Positions 57,978 through 64,000 of a stretch of 64,000 nt of DNA are shown one piece after another. The position numbers and the translations under genes were made by a program. The notes under the pieces were generated by a model. The model was not told the origin of the DNA. It was given only the letters and a program-made list of their open reading frames with translations, and made no database searches. Within the stretch, counting starts at the first letter, position 1. Each line of letters begins with the position of its first letter. The DNA is from Yinghuangia elevatio (GTDB lineage: Bacteria; Actinomycetota; Actinomycetes; Streptomycetales; Streptomycetaceae): assembly GCF_040649515.1 (NCBI RefSeq), contig NZ_JBEZFP010000039.1, positions 1-64,000 of the forward strand, in the 5' to 3' direction.

Positions 57978-58259
57978 TCAGCCGCCGACGCGCACCGGCT
58001 TCTCGGCCGCCGACAGCCGCTCCAGGATGTCGCTGGCCTCGGCACGCGCCCGGGCCCTGCTGCGGTCCGCGCAGACCGAGTCCCACGCGTTCCGGCGGGC
58101 CGTACGCTGCCCGCCCTGGAACAGCAGCAGCGACTCCATGGTCCGCAGCATGACGCCCACAGTGGCCTTGTGGGCCGACGCGCCCCGGTCGAACGCACCG
58201 CGCAGTGCCGCGGCGTTGCCGAGCGCGATCCGGCCGAATGGAACGTTGCCGACCTGCAT
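57978..58259 (-). CDS. Small conserved-looking protein between DUF4191 and lipA
   Basis: A 93-residue, mostly helical, basic protein I cannot assign. It starts MQVGNVPFGRIALGNAAALR; the middle (KATVGVMLRTMESLLLFQGG) is hydrophobic and amphipathic and the end is Arg/Ala-rich. There is no signal or full membrane segment. Codon bias and a GGGGGA site upstream support translation. A gene of similar size occupies this place in S. coelicolor as I recall (SCO2195). Confidence 0.65.
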   Translation of the reverse strand: MQVGNVPFGRIALGNAAALRGAFDRGASAHKATVGVMLRTMESLLLFQGGQRTARRNAWDSVCADRSRARARAEASDILERLSAAEKPVRVGG

Positions 58260-58486
58260 GTCTTTTGTCCCCCTGTCACCGGATCCGCGTCGCGGACCGG
58301 GTAGGCGTGTGAGTGGCGCGATGTCGATGTGTCGTCGTGCACTTTTGGTGATCGGGTGATCTGTGCCCGCGATGTGTTCCACCCTCACCACCCTGTGTTA
58401 CCAGCGGATGACGTAAGGGTCAAACCATCGTGAAAAACGCGTCGTGTCGTGCTCGGCGACGCCCGGCGCCCCGGAATCCGCCGAGG

Positions 58487-59434
58487 TCAGGCGCGGGTCG
58501 CGCCGCGCGATTCGCGCAGCTCGAGCGCCTGGCGGTACAGCCGGCCCGCGCGGTACGACGAGCGCACCAGCGGCCCGGACATGACCCCGGAGAAGCCGAT
58601 GTCCTCGGCCTCTTCCTGGAGGCCGACGAACTCCTCCGGCTTGACCCAGCGCTCCACGGGGTGGTGGCGCACGGTCGGCCGCAGGTACTGCGTGATGGTC
58701 AGCAACTCGCAGCCCGCGTCGTGCAGGTCCTGCATGGCCTGGCTGATCTCGTCCCGCTCCTCGCCCATGCCCAGGATCAGGTTGGACTTGGTGACCAGCC
58801 CGGCTTCCCGCGCGGCCGTGATGACCTGCAGCGAGCGCTCGTAGCGGAAGCCCGGGCGGATGCGCTTGAAGATGCGCGGCACGGTCTCGATGTTGTGCGC
58901 GAGGACCTCGGGCCGCGACGAGAACACCTCGGCGAGCTGGTCCGGCTGCGCGGTGAAGTCGGGGATCAGCAGCTCGACGCCGGTCCCCGGGTTGAGCGCG
59001 TGGATCTGCCGGGTCGTCTCCGCGTACAGCCAGGCGCCGCCGTCGGGCAGGTCGTCGCGGGCGACGCCGGTCACGGTCGCGTACTTCAGGCCCATCGCCT
59101 GCACCGACTCGGCGACCCGGCGCGGCTCGTCGCGGTCCAGCTCGGCGGGCTTGCCGGTGTCGATCTGGCAGAAGTCGCAGCGCCGCGTGCACTGGTCGCC
59201 GCCGATGAGGAAGGTCGCCTCACGGTCTTCCCAACATTCGTAGATGTTGGGGCACCCGGCCTCCTCGCACACCGTGTGCAGGCCTTCGCGGCGGACCAGG
59301 CCCTTGAGCTCGGTGTACTCCGGGCCCATCTTCGCGCGGGTCTTGATCCACGAAGGCTTGCGCTCGATCGGGGTCTCGGCGTTGCGGACCTCGAGACGAA
59401 GCATCTTGCGGCCGTCGGGTGCGACAGCGGACAC
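58487..59434 (-). CDS. lipA: Lipoyl synthase
   Basis: A 315-residue radical-SAM enzyme inserting two sulfurs into octanoyl groups. The auxiliary-cluster motif CEEAGCPNIYEC and radical-SAM motif CTRRCDFCQ are both present, and the C-terminal RSSYRAG supplies the conserved serine ligand. It acts on octanoylated E2 and GcvH proteins made by LipB, encoded 156 bp upstream on the same strand. GTG at 59434 (VSAVAPDGRKMLRLEV) is chosen because AGGGAG precedes it and the sequence matches streptomycete LipA from there. Confidence 0.97.
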   Translation of the reverse strand: MSAVAPDGRKMLRLEVRNAETPIERKPSWIKTRAKMGPEYTELKGLVRREGLHTVCEEAGCPNIYECWEDREATFLIGGDQCTRRCDFCQIDTGKPAELDRDEPRRVAESVQAMGLKYATVTGVARDDLPDGGAWLYAETTRQIHALNPGTGVELLIPDFTAQPDQLAEVFSSRPEVLAHNIETVPRIFKRIRPGFRYERSLQVITAAREAGLVTKSNLILGMGEERDEISQAMQDLHDAGCELLTITQYLRPTVRHHPVERWVKPEEFVGLQEEAEDIGFSGVMSGPLVRSSYRAGRLYRQALELRESRGATRA

Positions 59435-59590
59435 GCGAGCTCCCTGGTGTGGAGTTAACCGGTCGGTGCGAGGGCGGTGAAACCAGGGTACGCCCCCGGC
59501 TCGGCCCTTCCAGCATGGGGAACGTGCGGGCGGCACGGGTGATTCCCGAACAGGCCGGAACCGGCCAGAACGGACCGGAACAGGCGTACG

Positions 59591-60388
59591 TCACACGCCG
59601 ATCGGCGCGAAGACCTCCGCGAGGTGCCGCTCGACCACCGGCATCACCTCGGCCACGGTGACGCGGCGGCCGAGCTCCTCGCTCAGCGACGAGACGCCCG
59701 CGTCGCGGATGCCGCAGGGCACGATGCGGTCGAACCACGTCATGTCGGGATCGCAGTTGACGGCGAAGCCGTGCATCGTCACCTTGCGGGAGACGCGTAC
59801 GCCGATGGCGGCCAGTTTGCGGTCGTCGCCGCGCTGCCCGGCGTTGGAGGGGGCGTACTCGGGTCCGGCCAGCCGCGGGTCGAACTCGGGGTGGTCGCGC
59901 GGGTCGGGGGCGCTGATGCGCGGGTCCAGGCGCAGGCTGAGTCCGCCGGCGCCTTCGCCGGCGGGCGCCGCCGCTTGCACTGGGTCGCCGAGCACCCAGA
60001 CGCCGCTGCGGCCTTCGATGCGGGTGGTCTCCAGGCCGAATTCGGTGCAGGTGCGGATCAGGGCCTCTTCGAGGCGGCGTACGTGCGCGACGACGTCGAC
60101 GGGCTCGGTGAGCCGCACGATGGGGTAGCCCACGAGCTGGCCGGGGCCGTGCCAGGTGATCTTGCCGCCGCGGTCCACGTCGATGACCGGCGTGCCGTCG
60201 GCCGGCCGCTCGGAGTCCTCGGTGCGGCGGCCCGCGGTGTACACGGCGGGGTGTTCGAGCAGCAGGCAGGTGTCGGGCCGCTCGCCCGCCACGACGGCGG
60301 CGTGCACGCGGCGCTGCTCGTCCCAGGCGAGGTCGTAGGGGACGGCCTGGGAACCGATACCGGCGTGTACGAAGTGCAAGTCAGCCAC
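59591..60388 (-). CDS. lipB: Octanoyl-(acyl-carrier-protein)-protein N-octanoyltransferase
   Basis: A 265-residue transferase moving octanoate from ACP to lipoyl domains. Motifs: RGGKITWHGPGQLVGYP, catalytic Lys in SRKVTMHGFAVN and nucleophile Cys in VPCGIRDAGVSSL. Between residues 140 and 195 is an insertion (GDPVQAAAPAGEG... PEYAPSNAGQRGDDRK) absent from E. coli LipB but usual in streptomycetes. GTG at 60388 is chosen; a TACTCT box lies 6 nt upstream. lipA follows. Confidence 0.95.
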   Translation of the reverse strand: MADLHFVHAGIGSQAVPYDLAWDEQRRVHAAVVAGERPDTCLLLEHPAVYTAGRRTEDSERPADGTPVIDVDRGGKITWHGPGQLVGYPIVRLTEPVDVVAHVRRLEEALIRTCTEFGLETTRIEGRSGVWVLGDPVQAAAPAGEGAGGLSLRLDPRISAPDPRDHPEFDPRLAGPEYAPSNAGQRGDDRKLAAIGVRVSRKVTMHGFAVNCDPDMTWFDRIVPCGIRDAGVSSLSEELGRRVTVAEVMPVVERHLAEVFAPIGV

Positions 60389-60394
60389 GGACCC

Positions 60395-60400
60395 AGAGTA
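60395..60400 (-). promoter_or_regulatory. -10-like TACTCT for leaderless lipB
   Basis: Minus-strand TACTCT ends 6 nt before the GTG at 60388. The preceding gene ends only 41 bp away, so lipB may have both its own promoter and read-through. Confidence 0.5.
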
Positions 60401-60429
60401 CGGCGGGCGATTCGGGTGCTTCGTCGGGG

Positions 60430-61200
60430 TCAGTGTCCGTCGACCGCGACCGTGGCCCGGACGTCGTTGAAGATGTAGGTGATCGAGGCAGGAACCTCGT
60501 CCCAGAAGGCGATTCGGAACGTGATCTCGACAGCGCCCGGGCGTTGCCACGTTTCGTGGACCGCGACGTTCCATTCGTCGAAATCGACGCCTTGGACCCG
60601 CGAAGGCCTTAGGAAGTTCCCGTCGGGCGCCTCCACCGAGAGGCGCCACGGCTTCTGCGGGGTCGTACCCGGGTTGTCGACTCTCACGGTCACGAACACT
60701 GTCGTGGACCAGCCGAAATCTGTGGACGTCGTCGACCCGGTGACCGCATATTCCTTCGGCTTCGGCGGCGCACTCGTCGTCGGTGGCGGGGGTGGAGGCG
60801 GCGGCGCCGACGAGGACGGCGGCGGAGGGGCAGAACTCGGTGGGGCGGAAGTGGCCGGTTTTGTGGGGCTCTTCGACGAGGTGGGGCTCTTCGACCCTGT
60901 CGCCGACGCGGTCGGACCTGCCGACGACTGGTTCGGTTTCTCGCCCTGTATGCCCCTGCCGCCCGCCGTCGGGTCGTCCGCGGCGGTGCCGTTCGTCCCA
61001 GGGGCCTCGGTGGGCACGTTCAGTCCGATCGGAGTGGCTTCCCGCTCGTCGTCGCCCTTCTCCGCGGTGATCAGCCACACGCCCGAGGTCGCCAGCAGGC
61101 ACACGAGTACCGCGGCTGCCAGGGGTATGACCACACCCCCCGCCTTCTTGTCACCGCGCGGCGTTCTCTCGCCAGTTGCGCGGTCCCCGTGCCGACCCAC
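60430..61200 (-). CDS. Membrane-anchored protein with CBM2-like C-terminal domain
   Basis: A 256-residue protein: charged N-terminus, one membrane helix (about 24-46, VIPLAAAVLVCLLATSGVWL), a long Ser/Thr/Pro linker with an eight-proline run (60-145), and an extracellular beta-rich domain (about 150-256). The last domain contains WSTTVFVTVRVDNPGTTP, KPWRLSVEAP and WNVAVHETWQRPGAVEITFR, resembling a family-2 carbohydrate-binding module. It could bind cell-wall glycan or polysaccharide; only the layout is certain. The GTG start is provisional. Confidence 0.7.
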   Translation of the reverse strand: MGRHGDRATGERTPRGDKKAGGVVIPLAAAVLVCLLATSGVWLITAEKGDDEREATPIGLNVPTEAPGTNGTAADDPTAGGRGIQGEKPNQSSAGPTASATGSKSPTSSKSPTKPATSAPPSSAPPPPSSSAPPPPPPPPTTSAPPKPKEYAVTGSTTSTDFGWSTTVFVTVRVDNPGTTPQKPWRLSVEAPDGNFLRPSRVQGVDFDEWNVAVHETWQRPGAVEITFRIAFWDEVPASITYIFNDVRATVAVDGH

Positions 61201-61568
61201 CCCGAATACCCCGCCTCATGGTGTCGGTTCCGCCGGTTCCCGTTTCGCCCCCTCCGGCGCGATCAGCCTAGCGACCGGTCCGGACGACCGGGCCGGACGA
61301 TCGGCGTGGCGGTGTGCGGCATGTTGCCCGAGGTCGCGTGCGGTGACAAGAACAAACGTTCACCTGAACACCCGGCGCCGCGCGGGGTAGTCCGGCGCGG
61401 GGCGGCGCGGTAGTCCGTGACCGGCGTGCGGCGGGTGGCGGCGCCCTGGCGTACGGGACACACCGCATCACCCGAAAGGGTCATTCTCTGCGCCATTGGG
61501 AGTCCCAACCTTCCAGGGTCGCTAAGTTCTCGCGCGATCCGACCCGAACTCGGGAGGCGTGCACAGGA
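61201..61568. other. Intergenic region before the TPR regulator
   Basis: A 368-bp divergent gap without a gene. It contains a direct repeat (GGTAGTCCG, 61386-61394 and 61408-61416), and the 13-bp dyad TTGGGAGTCCCAA (61496-61508) about 60 bp before the regulator start. A TAAGTT hexamer at 61523-61528 could be its -10. Confidence 0.45.
61496..61508. promoter_or_regulatory. TTGGGA-G-TCCCAA dyad upstream of TPR regulator
   Basis: Perfect 6-bp arms around one G. It overlaps the likely -35 zone of the regulator gene, so it may be an autoregulatory or other operator. Confidence 0.35.
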
Positions 61569-62942
61569 ATGACGACCAGGGCCGAACGGCGTCCCAACCA
61601 CCGGCTTGCCACGCTTGTCGAGGAGGCCGGGTTCTCGCATGCCGGTCTCGCCCGACGCGTCGATCAGCTCGGTGCCGAGCAGGGCCTCGACCTCCGCTAT
61701 GACAAGACCTCGGTGGCCCGCTGGTTACGCGGGCAACACCCGCGCGGCATCGTGCCCATACTGCTCGCCGAGGTCTTCACGCAGCGCCTGTCGCGCAAGT
61801 TGAGTGCGGAGGACTTGGGGATGGCAGGGTGCCGTCCCGACTACGCCGGCCTTGAGTACGCCTCAGGGCCGGCGGAGGCGGTCGAAATCGTCTCCGGCAT
61901 GTGGCAGGCGGATTCGGCGCACCGCCCCGCGCTCGTCGAGGCCGCGTTCACGCCCGGCGCGCTCGTCGTGCCCAGCCGGGACTGGCTGATCGGCGACGCC
62001 GACGAGGAGCCGCAGCGCTCCGACGGGACGCGCGTGGGTGCGGGCGATGTCGCGGCGGTCCGGGCCGTGGGCGAAGCGTTCCGGCGCCTCGACAACACGT
62101 TCGGAGGCGGACACGCGCGGCAGGCCCTGGTGCGCTACCTCGACACAGAGGTGGCCACGATGCTGCGCGGCACGTACGGCGGTGCGGTGGGCCGCGAACT
62201 CTTCGCCGCCGCGGCGGTGTTGACGCGGCTGGTGGGGTGGATGGCCTATGACGTGGGCGTGCACGGTATGGCCCAGCGCTACTTCGTGCAGGCCCTGCGG
62301 CTCGCGCAGGCGTCCGGCGACCGCGCGCTGGGGGCCTACGTTCTCGCCACGATGAGCAGGCAGGCCGTCTACCTCGGACACGGGCGCGAGGCCGTCCAGT
62401 TGGCCCGTGTCGCCCAGCAGGGGGCGCTTGCCGTGGCCACCCCGCGCGTACGCGTACTCCTGCACGCCGTCGAGGCACGCGGCCACGGGCTGTTGGGCGA
62501 CGGCCGCGCGTGCATGGCGGCGTTGGTACGTGCCGAGCAGGCGCTCGGCCAGGCCGGTCCGGCCGCGGAGGAGCCGGAGTGGTCCCGGTACGTCGACGAG
62601 GCGCAATTGGCGGACGAGCACGCGCACTGCTTTCGCGACCTCGAAGACCACCGCAGGGCAAGGGAGTACGCCGAGCGTTCGCTCAAGCTGCGGGACGCGC
62701 AGTATGCGCGCAGCCTGCTGTTCTGCCGGACCGTCCTGGCCACGGCCCTCCTGGGCCTGGGTGAACTCGACCGGGCCTGCGCCCTGGAGGCCGAGGCGAC
62801 CGAGGAGGCGGGCGGCCTGCGGTCGGCGCGCGCGGTGGACTACGTACGGGAGTTCTCGCTGCGCCTGACGCCGTACCGGGACACGCCCGCGGTGAAGGAC
62901 TTCATGGTGCGCACGGACGAGTTCCTGCGCTCGGCGACCTAG
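61569..62942 (+). CDS. NsdA-like TPR regulatory protein, contains a TTA codon
   Basis: A 457-residue protein of the streptomycete XRE/TPR regulator group. The N-terminus (HRLATLVEEAGFSHAGLARR, RYDKTSVARWLRGQ, GIVPILLAEVF) follows the pattern of NsdA, a negative regulator of sporulation and antibiotics. Helical TPR-like repeats fill about 180-450. Leu53 is encoded by TTA (61725-61727), which makes translation bldA-dependent in Streptomyces. The ATG has GGGAGG and CACAGGA upstream. It is divergent from the CBM-like gene; targets are unknown. Confidence 0.82.
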   Translation: MTTRAERRPNHRLATLVEEAGFSHAGLARRVDQLGAEQGLDLRYDKTSVARWLRGQHPRGIVPILLAEVFTQRLSRKLSAEDLGMAGCRPDYAGLEYASGPAEAVEIVSGMWQADSAHRPALVEAAFTPGALVVPSRDWLIGDADEEPQRSDGTRVGAGDVAAVRAVGEAFRRLDNTFGGGHARQALVRYLDTEVATMLRGTYGGAVGRELFAAAAVLTRLVGWMAYDVGVHGMAQRYFVQALRLAQASGDRALGAYVLATMSRQAVYLGHGREAVQLARVAQQGALAVATPRVRVLLHAVEARGHGLLGDGRACMAALVRAEQALGQAGPAAEEPEWSRYVDEAQLADEHAHCFRDLEDHRRAREYAERSLKLRDAQYARSLLFCRTVLATALLGLGELDRACALEAEATEEAGGLRSARAVDYVREFSLRLTPYRDTPAVKDFMVRTDEFLRSAT

Positions 62943-63072
62943 CCGTGCGGGCGGCGCCGCACGTCGCCGCGCACGGTTCGCAGAGGACGGCGCGTCGGGC
63001 CCGATCGGGGATGCGGGCCCGACGCCGCCTTGGGCACCACCTGGCGGCTCCTGGACGGCCCACTCAGGGGGC

Positions 63073-63117
63073 GACCACGCCGACCAGGCCGACCACGCCG
63101 ACTACGCCGACTACGCA
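63073..63117. repeat. Five 9-bp tandem repeats over a stop codon
   Basis: GACCACGCC, GACCAGGCC, GACCACGCC, GACTACGCC, GACTACGCA. On the minus strand one unit supplies the TAG that ends the flavoprotein gene (63111-63113), and the rest lie just downstream. If read on, they would encode Val-Gly-Val repeats. Confidence 0.85.
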
Positions 63118-64000
63118 GCAGGCGCCTTGCCGCCGCCCGGGCGGACACCGGCGGCGAACGCCGTCAGAGCCCCGAGGTCGGCCAGCGCCGAACGCGCGGC
63201 CCGGCGGCCCGAGGCCAATGCGCCCTGGACCGAGGACGAGTCGCGGTGGTCGCCGCAGACGTACAGGCCGGCGAGGACGCGTACCGGGCGGCGGAAGTTG
63301 TGGCCCGGCTCGACGACGGGCAGGGCTTCGGGGAGGTGCCGGGTCGCGAGGTGCGACCAGTCGCGGGTGGCGGCGCCGTAAATGGCGGATATGCGCTCCC
63401 TGACCACGATTTCGAGCTTTCCGGGGTCGGTGCCGTCGTGGTCCAGGACCGTGGAGCACACCAGCGCGCGGCGGTCGGGGGAGTAGCTCGGTGCGACCTC
63501 GGACATCACGACGGTGTGGGTCAGCGGCCCCGGATCGTCCGAGTCGACGATCAGGACGGGCTCGGCGGGCGGGGCCGTCGGGGCGATGTGCCACAGCGTC
63601 GTCAGTCGGCGGAAGGCCGGTCGCCGCAGGCCGGGGAGCAGGTTCACGGCGGTCGTCGGGTCGGTGGCCACGATGACCGCGCGCGTGGGGATCTCGCCGT
63701 CCACGTCGGTGGTGACGCGGTCTGTCGCAATGGCCGTGACGCGTACGCCGTAGCGGATCGTGCCCGACGGCAGCGCGCCGGCCAACTGCTGCGGTACCGC
63801 GGCCATGCCCAGCGCCGGAACGGCCGCACGCCCACGCAGGTAGGACCGCAGTACCAGGTCCGCGAAGCGGCGGGACGAGGTCAGTTCGGTGTCGTGCAGA
63901 AGGGCCGTCAGCAGCGGACGCAGCGCGGGCGGCCAGCCGGCCTCCGCGACCGCGACGTCGGGGGCGGCCAGGATCCGCGGAACGGGCAGCGCCGACGCCC
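63111..64000 (-). CDS. FAD-dependent amine-oxidase-type oxidoreductase, 5' partial
   Basis: The gene runs off the window end, so about the last 296 residues are visible and the N-terminal FAD-binding GxGxxG is outside. The frame continues upstream of the ATG at 63806, so that codon is internal. Visible features are FADLVLRSYLRGRAAVPALGM (helical substrate domain), VIVATDPTTAVNLLP, HTVVMSEVAPSY and the C-terminal FAD motif GLYVCGDHRDSSSVQGALASG, as in protoporphyrinogen-oxidase/phytoene-desaturase-like flavoproteins. Substrate is unknown. It ends within a 9-bp repeat array. Confidence 0.85.
   Translation of the reverse strand, partial: ASALPVPRILAAPDVAVAEAGWPPALRPLLTALLHDTELTSSRRFADLVLRSYLRGRAAVPALGMAAVPQQLAGALPSGTIRYGVRVTAIATDRVTTDVDGEIPTRAVIVATDPTTAVNLLPGLRRPAFRRLTTLWHIAPTAPPAEPVLIVDSDDPGPLTHTVVMSEVAPSYSPDRRALVCSTVLDHDGTDPGKLEIVVRERISAIYGAATRDWSHLATRHLPEALPVVEPGHNFRRPVRVLAGLYVCGDHRDSSSVQGALASGRRAARSALADLGALTAFAAGVRPGGGKAPAA

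Noticed and set aside
1..64000. tRNA, rRNA, CRISPR, insertion sequence, prophage or antibiotic biosynthesis cluster
   Set aside because: I looked in all gaps and among products and found no cloverleaf-like segment, spacer array, transposase, integrase, polyketide or peptide synthase.

Overview
This window comes from a very GC-rich actinomycete chromosome and looks like core DNA of Streptomyces or a close relative (Streptomycetales). The evidence is extreme GC bias at third codon positions, frequent GTG starts, an OsaA/OsaB pair, a ClgR-type regulator, DUF3046, DUF4191 and DUF5954 proteins, an NsdA-like TPR regulator and a GlnR-type operator. I see no insertion sequence, prophage, CRISPR array, tRNA or rRNA.

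Region 1 (1-21,550) carries the end of a hybrid HAMP-repeat histidine kinase, osaB, ftsK, a RodZ-like gene, rimO, pgsA, cinA, clgR, a small membrane protein, an SDR, a lipoprotein, a GNAT, an Fpg/Nei glycosylase, a giant Lhr helicase and DUF3046. This order is familiar from streptomycetes. recA-recX, which I expect after DUF3046, is missing; a DUF4132 gene on the other strand is there instead.

Region 2 (21,600-35,900) is more accessory: DUF4132, an AI-2E-type permease with a TTA codon, a site-2 protease, panB, an MFS pump with its TetR, an EEP hydrolase, an amidase, a fused acyl-CoA dehydrogenase and a RidA protein.

Region 3 (35,900-64,000) is built around nitrogen and cofactor metabolism: nadE, an AhpD/ECF41 sigma pair, a glnA2-like gene, glnE, then glnA behind a four-part GlnR box, an RDD protein, DUF4191, a small conserved-looking protein, lipA and lipB. 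Between glnE and glnA lie a PAP2 protein, a secreted CocE-type hydrolase, a dehydrogenase/MmyB-type regulator/pirin group, DUF5954 and an NmrA-like protein. A CBM2-like anchored protein, a TTA-containing TPR regulator and a truncated flavoprotein close the window.

In function, GlnE would modify GlnA (adenylylation tyrosine present) but not the GlnA2-like enzyme (tyrosine absent), and glnA is probably under GlnR control. AhpD and the ECF41 factor are translationally coupled behind a promoter that matches the ECF41 consensus. LipB and LipA are neighbours in lipoate synthesis. About fifteen start codons have a -10-like hexamer only 6-8 nt upstream, which predicts leaderless mRNAs. No wholly new multi-gene system is proven. 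The best leads are a leaderless 13-codon leader ORF overlapping clgR, the 11-residue repeat tail on PgsA, the orphan DUF4132 gene at the synteny break, and a fused dehydrogenase with a missing middle domain.
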